In this document: piece by piece, positions 7,721 to 19,707 of the stretch
Position numbering within the stretch: the stretch's first letter is position 1
How the letters are laid out: every line of letters begins with the position of its first letter
The notes under the pieces: model-generated
What the model was told of the DNA's origin: nothing
Seen by the model: only the letters and a program-made list of their open reading frames with translations
The model's database searches: none
NCBI RefSeq assembly: GCF_003048405.1
Contig: NZ_PIQS01000003.1
Location: 1-64,000 of the forward strand
Reading direction: 5' to 3'
Length of the DNA: 64,000 bases
Origin: Campylobacter concisus
GTDB taxonomy: Bacteria; Campylobacterota; Campylobacteria; Campylobacterales; Campylobacteraceae
Translations under genes and position numbers: made by a program

Positions 7721-9391
7721 TTATCTTAAATCGTTTTGAATGCTGCAAGCACCTTGAATGTATCTCTTTGCAAAACCTGGTTCAAAGCTATCTGAGATCA
7801 TTCCCATATTATCTAATAGTCTGTATTTCGCATAAGATAGCGCTGTCTCAGTTGTAGCGATCTCTTTTAATGCAGAGTTATATTCATTTTCAGCATCAAG
7901 CAAGTTTATAAGATCACGACGACCAATTCTAAATTCATCCTGATAAGCATCAAGTGTAGCTTTAGCATATTCAACGTGTTGATTTAAGTATCCCATTTTC
8001 TCTTGGTTAAGAACATAATTTTGCCATGAAAATTCCAAAGATTCTTTAAGCTCTCTTACAAGATTGTCCAAAGTTTGTTGCTCCTGTTGAACGGCAAGTT
8101 GGCTTTTTTCTTTATCTAGTTTATCATTACCTTTATTGTAAAGGTTGTAGTTTAGTCTTAAAAGTGCGTCAAATGTTTGTTCTTCATAATTATCATATAA
8201 AACATTTGAATGATCATACGCACCAGATACAACAAGATCTAGCTTTGGTAAGAATGGCGCATTTTTCTCTTTTACAACTGACTCTGCCATAGCAATATTT
8301 GATTTTTGAACCAAAAGTGACGGATTGCAAAGGATAGCTTTGTTGTAAACAGCTTCTTTCGTGCTAGGCAAAGGAAGGCTAAACTCAGGCATTACTAAAT
8401 TTTTAGCTGCAACTTTTTTTCCATATAATTTCTCAAATGTAGAAAGTGCATCTTCATAGTTATTTTTAGCAGCTGTATAGTTTGATTGAGCTAAAGTATA
8501 GCGTGATCCAGCTTGTCTCTCTTCAGAAGCTACGCCATAACCTGACCTTGCTCTATCTTTAATTTGGCTATAAATTTCCTCATGACTCTTTACGTTTTCT
8601 TCTTCAATGTCTAAAATTCTCTTAGTTTGAAGAACTTGTAAGTAAGCATTTGCAGCATTTAATGTAAGTCTATCTGCAGCTTGTGCTACTGAATAAGCAG
8701 CTGAATCAAGTCTTGCGCTTTGAGAATTTATTCTATTTTTATCAGCACCACCATTGTATAAATTTTCAACCAAAGTTAGAGATGTACCAGAAATTCTTCC
8801 ATCTCCTCTTCTTGTAGAAACTCCATCATCAAGGCGTTTTTTCTCATATCCCACTCTAGCAGCAGCGTCAAGTGTTGGATAATAGGCATTCTTTGCTATT
8901 TTTAGATCTTTACCAACTTGTAGATAGTTAAATTCTGTAGCTTTTAAACTTGGATTTTCATTTAAAATAGTCTTTATAACTTGATCTAAAGTCAAAACTC
9001 CATCATCAACTTGTGCTACTGGTTTTACTTCAGTTGATATAGCTTGTTCTATATTAGATTTTTTTGTTGTTTGAGTATCAGCCACAGGTGCTTTTGCTCT
9101 CATTAAAGCATCTTTATAGCCTGATTCGTTTTGAACTTTAACTAATAGACTATTAGCTTCATCCTCAGAGACTGGAGTCGTGTCAACATATAAAAATTTT
9201 CGTCCACCAACCTCATAGATACCTGTAGTTAGTCTGCTGTCAGAGATTTTGCTATTGACTTTATTAACAACACTATCAATTCTAGCCTGATTATCATCTT
9301 GTGCAAATGAAGCTAGAAAAATCCTATAAGGAACATCTTGAGCTGACAGCACAGTTACTGCCAAAGCACTAATTGCTAACATCTTTTTCAT
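7721..9391 (-). CDS. TolC-family outer-membrane channel with N-terminal SPOR-like domain (LapE-like)
   Basis: 556 aa with a signal peptide (about 1-17, ending ALAVTVLSAQ). Residues about 20-105 look like a SPOR fold: YRIFLASFAQ, then GGRKFLYVDTTPVSEDEA, then a closing GYKDALM. Such domains bind peptidoglycan and are not part of classical TolC. From about 135 the protein is a typical outer-membrane efflux duplicated coiled coil (LDQVIKTILNENPSLKATE, later RIGRRDLINLLDAENEYNSA). It is the first gene of the Lap operon, so the channel is made together with its exporter. A start-proximal promoter is visible at 9450-9455. Confidence 0.9.
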   Translation of the reverse strand: MKKMLAISALAVTVLSAQDVPYRIFLASFAQDDNQARIDSVVNKVNSKISDSRLTTGIYEVGGRKFLYVDTTPVSEDEANSLLVKVQNESGYKDALMRAKAPVADTQTTKKSNIEQAISTEVKPVAQVDDGVLTLDQVIKTILNENPSLKATEFNYLQVGKDLKIAKNAYYPTLDAAARVGYEKKRLDDGVSTRRGDGRISGTSLTLVENLYNGGADKNRINSQSARLDSAAYSVAQAADRLTLNAANAYLQVLQTKRILDIEEENVKSHEEIYSQIKDRARSGYGVASEERQAGSRYTLAQSNYTAAKNNYEDALSTFEKLYGKKVAAKNLVMPEFSLPLPSTKEAVYNKAILCNPSLLVQKSNIAMAESVVKEKNAPFLPKLDLVVSGAYDHSNVLYDNYEEQTFDALLRLNYNLYNKGNDKLDKEKSQLAVQQEQQTLDNLVRELKESLEFSWQNYVLNQEKMGYLNQHVEYAKATLDAYQDEFRIGRRDLINLLDAENEYNSALKEIATTETALSYAKYRLLDNMGMISDSFEPGFAKRYIQGACSIQNDLR

Positions 9392-9449
9392 AACTAAGAT
9401 CCTTTTACCTTATTTTTATTATTAAGTCTATACTTAAATTTTGATGCGA

Positions 9450-9455
9450 ATTATA
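9450..9455 (-). promoter_or_regulatory. Probable -10 element of the Lap operon
   Basis: On the minus strand the sequence reads TGGTGTATAATTCGC, with a perfect TATAAT hexamer about 60 bp upstream of the tolC-type start codon. The flanking 9392-9507 has no coding potential and separates this operon from hemN. No -35 box is obvious, which is normal for Campylobacter sigma-70 promoters. Confidence 0.5.
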
Positions 9456-9507
9456 CACCAAGAAAAATTAAATGTATTTTAAATATCTTATGACAAAAAA
9501 ATAATTT

Positions 9508-12261
<2,754 letters not shown>

Positions 12262-12262
12262 C

Positions 12263-13234
12263 TTAGCCCCTTAAAATTTTAGCCGCTTCTTTTGCGTGAT
12301 AGGTGATGATCAAATTTGCCCCTGCTCTTTTAAAGCCGATTAATGTCTCCATCATAACGCGCTCATAGTCGATGATACCGGCTTTTGCGCCAGCTTTTAG
12401 CAGTGCGTACTCGCCGCTTACGTTATAGACGCAAAGTGGCAAAAGTGTCAAATTCCTAAGCTCTCTAACGATGTCAAGATAGGCAAGCGCTGGCTTTACC
12501 ATCAAGATATCAGCGCCTTGCGCCTCGTCTTGCAAGCTCTCGTTGATTGCCTCCAAGCGGTTTGCGCTGTCCATTTGGTAGCTCTTTCTATCGCCAAAGC
12601 TTGGTGCGCTTTGCGCCACGTCACGAAATGGTCCGTAGTAAGCTGAGGCAAATTTGGTTGAGTAAGCCATCACTGGCAAATTTTCAAAGCCATTGCTATC
12701 AAGCGCCTCTCTTAGCGTTGCGATGATGCCATCCATCATGCCGCTTGGTGCGATCATGTCAGAGCCATTTTGAGCGTGTATCAAGGCTTGCTTGGCTGAA
12801 ATTTCAAGCGTTGCGTCGTTGTCGATGGTGTTATGCACATGGTCGATTATGCCGCAGTGGCCGTGGTCTGTGTATTCGCAAAAGCAAAGGTCGGTGACGA
12901 CTACCAAATTTGGAAATTTATCTTTTATGGCTCTAAGTGCAGTTGCGATGATGCCATCATTACTTAGTGCATCGCTGCCAACGCTATCTTTTAGGCTTGG
13001 TATGCCAAATAAAATGATCGATTTTATACCTAAATTTACTATCTCTTCGCACTCTTTTAAAATTTCATCGATACTCATTTGATAGACGCCTGGCATCGAA
13101 GCGATCTCGTTTTTAACGCCTTTGCCCTCGACCACAAAGAGCGGATAGATGAAGTCATTTACGCTAAGGCTAGTCTCTCTTACCATGTCTCTTAGGGCTG
13201 GATTTATTCTTAATCTTCTAAAACGTTTAAACAT
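12263..13234 (-). CDS. hemB: Delta-aminolevulinic acid dehydratase (porphobilinogen synthase)
   Basis: 323 aa. It joins two 5-aminolevulinate molecules to form porphobilinogen. The Schiff-base lysines lie in [12 protein letters not shown] (near 194) and [10 protein letters not shown] (near 247). The metal site [14 protein letters not shown] carries three Cys (C117, C119, C127), which marks the zinc-dependent type. First gene of the minus-strand operon and divergent from ribA. Confidence 0.97.
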   Translation of the reverse strand: MFKRFRRLRINPALRDMVRETSLSVNDFIYPLFVVEGKGVKNEIASMPGVYQMSIDEILKECEEIVNLGIKSIILFGIPSLKDSVGSDALSNDGIIATALRAIKDKFPNLVVVTDLCFCEYTDHGHCGIIDHVHNTIDNDATLEISAKQALIHAQNGSDMIAPSGMMDGIIATLREALDSNGFENLPVMAYSTKFASAYYGPFRDVAQSAPSFGDRKSYQMDSANRLEAINESLQDEAQGADILMVKPALAYLDIVRELRNLTLLPLCVYNVSGEYALLKAGAKAGIIDYERVMMETLIGFKRAGANLIITYHAKEAAKILRG

Positions 13235-13253
13235 ATTTTTGCCTTTTCTTTGT

Positions 13254-13259
13254 TAAAAT
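13254..13259 (+). promoter_or_regulatory. Candidate -10 element for ribA
   Basis: TTTGTTAAAATG lies about 45 bp before the ribA start in the short hemB/ribA divergent gap and fits an extended Campylobacter -10 box (TAAAAT preceded by TGT). Confidence 0.35.
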
Positions 13260-13302
13260 GCGTGATTTTTAGCTAGTTTAGCACAGTTGGAGTAAATTTA
13301 AA

Positions 13303-13866
13303 ATGAAAATAGAAATTTCAAATGTCGCAAATCTACCCTCAAGATTTGGCACTTATAAGGTTCAAGCCTTCAAAGAAGGGGCAAAAGAGCACCTCGTGAT
13401 CTACAAAGAGCCTTTGAGTGAGGTGGTAAATCTTAGAATTCACTCCGAATGCCTAACTGGCGATGCGATCGGAAGCCTAAAGTGCGACTGCCGCGACCAG
13501 CTTGAAGCGAGCCTAAAATATATCGAAGAAAATGGTGGCATGGTCATCTACCTGCGTCAAGAGGGCAGAAATATCGGGCTTTTAAACAAAATAAACGCTT
13601 ATAGCCTGCAAGATAAGGGCTTTGACACCATTGAGGCTAATCACCAGCTAGGTTTTAAGGCTGATGAGAGGACTTACGAAGTGGTTGATTTTATCCTAAA
13701 TCACTACGGCATAAAAGAGGTAAATTTACTCACAAATAACCCTTTAAAACTTCACGGACTAAGCTCAGTAAAGATCGTAAAACGCGTGCCTATCGTCATC
13801 AAACCAAATAAATTTAACGAAGGCTACTTAAAGGTCAAAAAAGAGCAAATGGGGCATATTTTGTAA
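13303..13866 (+). CDS. ribA: GTP cyclohydrolase II
   Basis: 187 aa stand-alone RibA, first step of riboflavin synthesis, opening the GTP ring and releasing formate. Zinc ligands C50, C61 and C63 are in [15 protein letters not shown]. The catalytic stretch [11 protein letters not shown] and the NNPLKLHGL substrate-binding segment follow. It overlaps the downstream rsmG start by one base. Confidence 0.96.
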   Translation: MKIEISNVANLPSRFGTYKVQAFKEGAKEHLVIYKEPLSEVVNLRIHSECLTGDAIGSLKCDCRDQLEASLKYIEENGGMVIYLRQEGRNIGLLNKINAYSLQDKGFDTIEANHQLGFKADERTYEVVDFILNHYGIKEVNLLTNNPLKLHGLSSVKIVKRVPIVIKPNKFNEGYLKVKKEQMGHIL

Positions 13867-14432
13867 TGAAAAATGAGCTTTGCTTGCCGGCAGAATTTGA
13901 CGAAAAAGTAAAGGCTTACGCTCAAATTTTTGCTAAATTTAACAAGGTTCATAGCTTAAGCAACTATAAAGATATAAGCGAACAGGTGCTTGATAGCATT
14001 AGACCGCTTGAAATTTTTGACCTAAGCGCCAAAACGGCGATCGATGTTGGTAGTGGGGCTGGCTTTCCAGCGATATTTTTAGCCCTTGCGATGTCTCAAA
14101 CGAAGTGGCATCTTTTTGAGCCAATAGCCAAAAAGTCATCATTTCTAAGCTATGCTAAGATCGAGCTTGGCTTGCAAAATTTAGAAGTTCATAGCCAAAA
14201 GATCGAGCTTGCAGATAAATTTACGGCTGATCTCATCACTTCAAGGGCGCTTAGCAAGACAAAAGAGCTTATAAGAATTTGCGATGGGTTTTACGATGAA
14301 AAGACCAACTTTCTCATTTACAAAGGCTCAAGCGTCATGGAGGAAATTTCAGGCATAGACGCAAAAATTTATAATGAAAAAAATAGAAATTACATATTTT
14401 TTAATCTAAAAAATCATGGAGAAAAACATTGA
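13866..14432 (+). CDS. rsmG: 16S rRNA (guanine-N7)-methyltransferase RsmG (GidB)
   Basis: 188 aa. The SAM-binding motif [14 protein letters not shown] lies near residues 58-71, followed by [12 protein letters not shown]. In other bacteria RsmG methylates G527 of 16S rRNA. It overlaps ribA by one base and ends in a TTGA overlap with the next gene. Confidence 0.94.
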   Translation: MKNELCLPAEFDEKVKAYAQIFAKFNKVHSLSNYKDISEQVLDSIRPLEIFDLSAKTAIDVGSGAGFPAIFLALAMSQTKWHLFEPIAKKSSFLSYAKIELGLQNLEVHSQKIELADKFTADLITSRALSKTKELIRICDGFYDEKTNFLIYKGSSVMEEISGIDAKIYNEKNRNYIFFNLKNHGEKH

Positions 14433-14623
14433 AATACTTGCTTTTTGTAGCGATTTTGGTTGCGATTTACATCATATTTTTTAAAAATAGAAAAAAAAGC
14501 GACAAGATAAGCACCAGCAACTTCGAAGAGTGTAGCAAATGCGGTGTCTTTAGTGACATCGACCAAATGGTATTAAGAGACGGAAAATACATCTGCAAAG
14601 AGTGCATAAAGGGTGAGAGATGA
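14429..14623 (+). CDS. Small membrane-anchored zinc-ribbon protein (PP0621-like)
   Basis: 64 aa, TTG start overlapping the rsmG stop. An N-terminal membrane helix (about 3-18) and a basic stretch precede a zinc ribbon with C35xxC38 and C56xxC59. Proteins of this build follow housekeeping genes in many proteobacteria; function unknown. It overlaps the next gene by four bases. Confidence 0.75.
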   Translation: MKYLLFVAILVAIYIIFFKNRKKSDKISTSNFEECSKCGVFSDIDQMVLRDGKYICKECIKGER

Positions 14624-15006
14624 AAATTTTAGGCGATGAACTGATCAAATTTGAGCCGCTATTTCTTTGCAAAAGTGAAGATGAGATTTCAAACGGCAGG
14701 CAAAATCTCTTTAAATTTGATAGAAATTTCATAAAAAGGGCACTAGAAGTTGAAGCAAGTTTTAGCGTTTTTGTGACGGATGCAAATGAAGCCATTATCG
14801 CAAACGCGGCTAGAGCAAAATTTATTATCGCAGATATTGACATTGCAAAAGATCTAGCAAAGATTGCTGAGAGTTATCTATTTGACGCGCTTATAGCTGT
14901 TTTGATAAAAGATGAAAGCGAGCTTACACAGCTTACAAAATTTAACATCGATGCTGCAATCTTGCCAAACGCTATAAAAAATAAGGACAAAAATGGAAAT
15001 TTTTAA
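14620..15006 (+). CDS. Conserved hypothetical protein upstream of htpX
   Basis: 128 aa soluble protein with no recognised catalytic motif. It has an alpha/beta pattern: VFVTDANEAIIANAARAKFIIADIDIAKDLAKIAESYLFDALIAVLI. Its end overlaps the htpX start by 14 bases, implying coupled translation. Homologues next to htpX are expected in Campylobacter; I infer no activity. Confidence 0.75.
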   Translation: MKILGDELIKFEPLFLCKSEDEISNGRQNLFKFDRNFIKRALEVEASFSVFVTDANEAIIANAARAKFIIADIDIAKDLAKIAESYLFDALIAVLIKDESELTQLTKFNIDAAILPNAIKNKDKNGNF

Positions 15007-15862
15007 AACTGCTTTTTTAATGGTTGCTTTAATGTTAATTTTTATCGCTGTTGGCGGATATGTTGGTGGCGAACAAGGCATGATGATCGCCTTTTTGATG
15101 GCAGCTGGCGCAAATATCTTCTCATATTTTTTTAGCGACAAACTCGTACTAAAAAGATATAACGCCATTCCAGTCGATGATAGTAACGCTCACGGGCTTT
15201 ATGAGATCGTATCTCGCCTCACACAAAAGGCAAATTTGCCTATGCCAAAAATTTACATCATACCAGAAGAGGTACCAAATGCCTTTGCCACGGGCAGAAA
15301 CCCAAGCCATGCAGCTGTCGCGGTCACCGAGGGGCTTTTAAAAATTTTAAATGAAAACGAGATCGAGGGTGTGCTAGCTCACGAGCTAAGCCACGTAAGA
15401 CACTACGACATCCTAACTGGCTCAATCGCTGCCATACTAGCTGGTGCTATCGCAATGCTTGCAAATTTTGCTAAAGTTGGCGGTATTGCTGGGCAGAGTG
15501 GCGGTTCAAGAAGAGGCGGCGGTAATGCCATCGTTATGCTAGCACTTGCTATACTCATGCCAATAGCTGCCACAATCATCCAAATGGCGATCTCAAGGGA
15601 GCGCGAGTACAAGGCGGACAAAGGCGCAGCCTATCTAACAGGACATCCAGAGTGGCTTGCAAGTGCTTTAAGAAAGCTTGAGAGCTACTCAAATTCTTAC
15701 GTTATGCAAAACGCAAGCGAGCAAAGCGCTCATATGTTTATCGTAAATCCATTTGGCTCGCTAACTAACAAGCTTGGCGTACTTTTTAGAACGCATCCAA
15801 GCACTAGCGATAGGATCGCTGAGCTTGAAAGACTTGAACAAGAGATAAAAAGAGGCATGTAG
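14993..15862 (+). CDS. htpX: Membrane zinc metalloprotease HtpX
   Basis: 289 aa M48-family protease for quality control of inner-membrane proteins. Two N-terminal membrane helices (about 5-48), the zinc motif H130-E131-L-S-H134 and two further hydrophobic helices (about 145-160 and 176-195) are visible. The third zinc ligand is expected to be the Glu in SREREYKADKGAAYLTG. Last gene of the ribA operon. Confidence 0.95.
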   Translation: MEIFKTAFLMVALMLIFIAVGGYVGGEQGMMIAFLMAAGANIFSYFFSDKLVLKRYNAIPVDDSNAHGLYEIVSRLTQKANLPMPKIYIIPEEVPNAFATGRNPSHAAVAVTEGLLKILNENEIEGVLAHELSHVRHYDILTGSIAAILAGAIAMLANFAKVGGIAGQSGGSRRGGGNAIVMLALAILMPIAATIIQMAISREREYKADKGAAYLTGHPEWLASALRKLESYSNSYVMQNASEQSAHMFIVNPFGSLTNKLGVLFRTHPSTSDRIAELERLEQEIKRGM

Positions 15863-16100
15863 AAAATTTAGTTCTAGTAAAATTTGGGCTAAATTTCTTC
15901 TTTTTACCATCTTTTTTGGCTTTAAATTTAGACATTTACAAGAAATTTTAATTTTATGAGCGAGTAATCTCGGATCTAAAATTTGAGCCAAGCGGTGGGC
16001 AAAATCAAATTTTAGTAGTCGATTCTTGCAAGTAAATAAAATTTAAAATTTACAAAAATATCAAATTTACAACCAAAAAACCAAAATTTAACCCCAAATT

Positions 16101-16502
16101 TCACTGCAATTTCTTGCAGTCGCGATCTTCTATAGTGTACTCAAAGATCAACTCACCATTTTCTGAATAAAAAAGCTCATCCAAGGTGACACCGATGCTT
16201 AGCATATTTAAGATCTCTTTATCTTTGCAAGCGGTTCGTAAATTTTCCTTTTTGATAGCTTCGATAAATTCCAAAAGCTCTTTCTCTTCAAGCCTTTTGA
16301 TCTCTTGCTTTCTTGCGTGTTTGATGGCATATCTATAAATGAGCGTATCGCCGACATTCAAGATATCATTAAGTGTCAGTGTTGGCGTGCAGATAAATGG
16401 AAGCTTTTTTTTGTAGTAAGTTGCGTGATTTTTCGCTGCTATATCTGGTGTAAGAGCTAGGGCAAGCGAGTAAAAAAATAGTAAAAAAAGTGCTACTCGC
16501 AA
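16101..16502 (-). CDS. Small secreted protein, paralogue of the upstream neighbour
   Basis: 133 aa with a signal peptide (about 1-16, ALALTP). After it comes a mixed region, then a C-terminal block C-x7-LxxGVTLDELFYSENGELIFEYTIEDRDC that closes with Cys. The same block, weakly conserved, ends the neighbouring 143-aa protein, so the two are tandem paralogues. The paired Cys suggest a disulfide in the periplasm. It overlaps the upstream gene by ten bases. No known family recognised. Confidence 0.72.
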   Translation of the reverse strand: MRVALFLLFFYSLALALTPDIAAKNHATYYKKKLPFICTPTLTLNDILNVGDTLIYRYAIKHARKQEIKRLEEKELLEFIEAIKKENLRTACKDKEILNMLSIGVTLDELFYSENGELIFEYTIEDRDCKKLQ

Positions 16503-16924
16503 CTACTTTTATCCAAATTTATATCAAAAAAATGCCTATCCTCAAAGCCGTAACTACCACTTAGTGTGATGCCACGATTTAGCACAGCTCTAGCCATACC
16601 TGAGTTACAAAGCGCATCTTTTCCATTTTTATAAAACTCATCTTTTAAAGCTAAAATTTGAGCTTTGTTGTAGCCTTTTATCCTCTTTGTCTTGGTCTCG
16701 TTTAAAACAAACTCACCATGTATGTTTAGCCCACTGCTACTTACATCTTTTAGCGTGATCATCTCATCGACTCTGCTTGGTAAATTTGGCTTTGCAGTTT
16801 GGACGACAAAGGCTGGGATCTGCTTAGTATCAAGCTGATTTAGTATCTGCTCATAAATTTTAAACTCACTCTCTTGCACACCAAAAGCAAGGCTAGCAAG
16901 AGCTAATAAAACAATCTTTTTCAC
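16493..16924 (-). CDS. Small secreted protein, paralogue of the downstream neighbour
   Basis: 143 aa with a signal peptide (about 1-15). The C-terminal block LC-x8-LNRGITLSGSYGFEDRHFFDINLDKSSC has the same order of features as in the next gene: a Cys, a G-[IV]-TL turn, aromatic and acidic strand residues, and a terminal Cys. It starts 9 bp after alr and probably shares its transcript. A periplasmic or envelope role is inferred from the signal and the neighbours alr and pgp2; no activity can be named. Confidence 0.72.
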   Translation of the reverse strand: MKKIVLLALASLAFGVQESEFKIYEQILNQLDTKQIPAFVVQTAKPNLPSRVDEMITLKDVSSSGLNIHGEFVLNETKTKRIKGYNKAQILALKDEFYKNGKDALCNSGMARAVLNRGITLSGSYGFEDRHFFDINLDKSSCE

Positions 16925-16933
16925 ACATTACCT

Positions 16934-17947
16934 TTATATAAATTTTCTAGTTATATTTGGCGAGAGCTTTACTAAAATATCATAACTTATCGTATCAAAA
17001 AATTTCGCCCAAACATTTGCATCCTCAAAGACACAGACCCACTCGCCGCTATCTTTACAACTAAAGCTATCCATTGAAATTTTGCCCAGTATTGGCTCGT
17101 TATTGGCAAGTCTTAGCTCGCCACATCCATTGTATCTTAGCAATCCATCACCATATCCAAGATCATAAGTGGCTACATTTATATCTTCTTTTGCGTTAAA
17201 TTTAGCGCCATATCCAACACTTTGACCACTTTTTAAAATACGCCTACTAACTCTTCTTGCCCATAGCGAAAGTACCGGCTTTAACCCCAAACTATCATTA
17301 AACTGAGAGTATCCATACTGGGCAATACCAATACGCACCATATCATCTTCAAGCTCTGCTGCTCTCTCAAGAGCAGCTGAGTTGTGAGAGTGAAAGATCG
17401 GTTTTTTTATACCAAACTCATCGCAAAGAGCTAAAATTTTCTCTTTTGCAGCCCTAAAATTTTCTCTTTGCACAAAATAATCAGCATTTAGCTCATCACT
17501 TGCACGAAAATGAGTATAAGCTCCAAGAAGCTCTAAATTCTTTCTTGTTAAAATTTCAAACGCGTAATCAAGCTCACTTATATCAAGCCCATTTCTATGC
17601 ATACCAGTGTCGATTGCAAGGTTGATTTTTGTATTTTCTTTTATCTTTAAAAGTGCGTCTATGTCGTTTATCGCATAGATAAATTTACTACTTTCATTTC
17701 CGGTTGGGATATGTGAGAGAATGAGAATATTTTCAAATATGTCAGAAATTTCATCTGCTTCAAACTCACTTTTTACAGCACAAATTTCTATGCCAAATTT
17801 TTTAGCCTCACTAGCAATAAGCCTTGCGCCATGGCCATAAGCATTGTCTTTTAATACAACTATTACTTTCTCTTTGCCACCAGCTTTAGCACAAATTTGA
17901 GTGAGGTTATGGATATATGAAGCTTTATTTAGGCGTATTTCAGACAT
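16934..17947 (-). CDS. alr: Alanine racemase
   Basis: 337 aa, slightly shorter than the common 360-370. Fold-type III PLP enzyme making D-alanine for peptidoglycan. The PLP lysine is K33 in VVLKDNAYGHG. The C-terminal domain carries the second catalytic region (VGYGAKFNAKED, then DLGYGDGLLR). It overlaps the 79-aa gene by eight bases, in the order pgp2, small gene, alr as transcribed. The alr-pgp2 association is known in Campylobacter. Confidence 0.94.
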   Translation of the reverse strand: MSEIRLNKASYIHNLTQICAKAGGKEKVIVVLKDNAYGHGARLIASEAKKFGIEICAVKSEFEADEISDIFENILILSHIPTGNESSKFIYAINDIDALLKIKENTKINLAIDTGMHRNGLDISELDYAFEILTRKNLELLGAYTHFRASDELNADYFVQRENFRAAKEKILALCDEFGIKKPIFHSHNSAALERAAELEDDMVRIGIAQYGYSQFNDSLGLKPVLSLWARRVSRRILKSGQSVGYGAKFNAKEDINVATYDLGYGDGLLRYNGCGELRLANNEPILGKISMDSFSCKDSGEWVCVFEDANVWAKFFDTISYDILVKLSPNITRKFI

Positions 17948-18179
17948 TAAAATTCACATTAAAGGCAGTATAAACATCCGGTAAAAGTTTTCTTACGTTG
18001 TAGTCAAATGCATAAAATTTAGCGTAAATTTCTTTCAGATCAGCCTCTTTTACTTTGCTAAAATCAAAAACATCAGTACCATATTTCTTTGGAACTTGGC
18101 GGTCAAGCTCAGCAAAAAAAGCAGCTCTTGCCTCTAAAATTTTTTCGATTTTTTCTTTTACTTCTTGAGATTTTTCCAC
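17940..18179 (-). CDS. Small conserved protein between pgp2 and alr
   Basis: 79 aa, acidic/basic helical N-terminus (EKSQEVKEKIEKILEARAAFFAELDRQVPKK) and a C-terminal half rich in Tyr and Phe. No signal peptide or membrane helix. It lies 2 bp after pgp2 and overlaps alr by eight bases, so it is co-translated with both cell-wall genes. Function unknown. Confidence 0.75.
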   Translation of the reverse strand: MEKSQEVKEKIEKILEARAAFFAELDRQVPKKYGTDVFDFSKVKEADLKEIYAKFYAFDYNVRKLLPDVYTAFNVNFNV

Positions 18180-18181
18180 TT

Positions 18182-19147
18182 TTACTCCTCTATAAAAATT
18201 TTCATATCATCGTTATAAAGCTTCACATAAAGCGTCTTTTGCCCAGCAAATTTGTGCGTATCTGAAACATAATCCTCATAAAAACTCACACGAAAAAGCC
18301 TATCGTTTTTAAGATTTGGATAAGGCGTGATGAGAAAATTTGAAAAACTAATGCGTTTTTTCTCTTTTTTAGAAAAAATAGCCCGCTTCATACTTTTAAA
18401 TTTTTCCAAGCTCATACCATCGTATCGCTCAAAGTTTTTATCGTAAAATTTAAGATAGTTTTCAATGTCGCTCTCGCTCCAGGTCTTTTTCCAGCCTAAA
18501 AGCCCAGAAATGATCACTGCAATATCTTTTGCACTAGCTTCTGGACGCTTATCTTCATAAATAAATGCAAGTGTTTTTTTGTGATCCACTACATCATCAA
18601 ATTTCATCAAAGTATCATTTTGCATAGCCACGCAGCCTTTTGTTTTTAGCTCATCTGTCCTTTGACCATCAAGCGGATAGCCATGTATCCAAATACCGCC
18701 ACCATTTCGCTTTGCAAGCTTATCAAGTAAATTTGGATATGAAAGCGAAAATGCAAGCGGTCCAAGATATCTATCATTTGGCGTAAATCTACGTGTAAGC
18801 TGATACACTCCAACCGGTGTTTTTAGATCGCCTTCAAGAAGCTTATCGCCATTTTTGCCAACTATAACGCTTGAGCTAAAAAGCTTTTTTGTAATGCCGC
18901 CATTATAAGAGATCACTTCGAGCTTCTTTTTAGTTTTATCAACTACACTTAGAAGTATCTCATTGTCATAATATCCATATCTTACATCCTTGCCTTCAAG
19001 CTTTTTTAGCCAGTAATCCTTACTTAAAATATTTTTTTCGATGGCATCAATAACAGCAGCTGAGCCATTTTTTAAGTAAATTTCTTCGTAATTTTGGGCA
19101 AAAAGACAAGGCGATAACGCGATGAAGAAAAATATAATTTTTTTCAA
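18182..19147 (-). CDS. pgp2: YkuD-family LD-carboxypeptidase Pgp2
   Basis: 321 aa periplasmic enzyme with a signal peptide (about 1-17, CLFAQ). The L,D-transpeptidase-fold active site is visible as H155 in WIHGYPLDG and C172 in KTKGCVAM. A C-terminal about 120-residue NTF2-like accessory domain follows. In C. jejuni, Pgp2 trims muropeptide tetrapeptides to tripeptides and is needed for helical cell shape; here it sits upstream of alr as in that species. The same role is inferred. Confidence 0.9.
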   Translation of the reverse strand: MKKIIFFFIALSPCLFAQNYEEIYLKNGSAAVIDAIEKNILSKDYWLKKLEGKDVRYGYYDNEILLSVVDKTKKKLEVISYNGGITKKLFSSSVIVGKNGDKLLEGDLKTPVGVYQLTRRFTPNDRYLGPLAFSLSYPNLLDKLAKRNGGGIWIHGYPLDGQRTDELKTKGCVAMQNDTLMKFDDVVDHKKTLAFIYEDKRPEASAKDIAVIISGLLGWKKTWSESDIENYLKFYDKNFERYDGMSLEKFKSMKRAIFSKKEKKRISFSNFLITPYPNLKNDRLFRVSFYEDYVSDTHKFAGQKTLYVKLYNDDMKIFIEE

Positions 19148-19241
19148 GTGAAATATCCCAAAAAGTAAAATTTAGTCCGTAATTATATCCTAAAAAATTT
19201 ATATTTTTAGATTTTAAAGGTAAATTAAGTAGTTCTAAATG

Positions 19242-19247
19242 TATAAT
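19242..19247 (+). promoter_or_regulatory. Probable -10 element of the copper chaperone operon
   Basis: A perfect TATAAT preceded by TG lies 38 bp before the start codon of the PCuAC gene, in the divergent gap with pgp2. No clear -35 box. Confidence 0.45.
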
Positions 19248-19284
19248 GTGAAAACCATTATTAATTTTATCACAAAGGAAAAAT

Positions 19285-19707
19285 ATGAAAAAAATCGTTT
19301 TTGGTGCGATGCTTGCAGCTTCTGCTCTTATGGCGGCTGATATCAGCCTAGAAAATGTTAGAGCTAGAGATACAAAACCTGGCACAAACAATAGTGCAAT
19401 TTTTATGGATATAAAAAATGCTTCAAATTCTGATGTAAAGCTCATCGGTGCTCATTCAAGCGTTTGCAAAAGTACAGAAATTCATACACACAAAATGAAT
19501 GATGGTATGATGGCTATGGTTCAAATCGAAGATGCTGTGATCCCAAAAAATGGCGAAACAAAACTAGCTCCTGGCGGTTTACACATTATGCTTATGGATC
19601 TAAATAAACCATTAAAAGATGGTGATAAAGTTGATTTAGAGCTAAAATTTAGCAATGGCGAGAGCATAAAGCTTGATAATATCGGAGTAACTAAAAACTT
19701 TAAATAA
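19285..19707 (+). CDS. Periplasmic copper chaperone PCuAC
   Basis: 140 aa with a signal peptide (about 1-18). The copper site characteristic of the family is present: H67/H69 and M71/M78 in EIHTHKMNDGMMAM, with H100-x-M102 in GGLHIMLM. PCuAC-type proteins deliver copper to the CuA or CuB centre of heme-copper oxidases, often together with SCO1, which is encoded two genes downstream. It overlaps the next gene by one base. Confidence 0.93.
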   Translation: MKKIVFGAMLAASALMAADISLENVRARDTKPGTNNSAIFMDIKNASNSDVKLIGAHSSVCKSTEIHTHKMNDGMMAMVQIEDAVIPKNGETKLAPGGLHIMLMDLNKPLKDGDKVDLELKFSNGESIKLDNIGVTKNFK

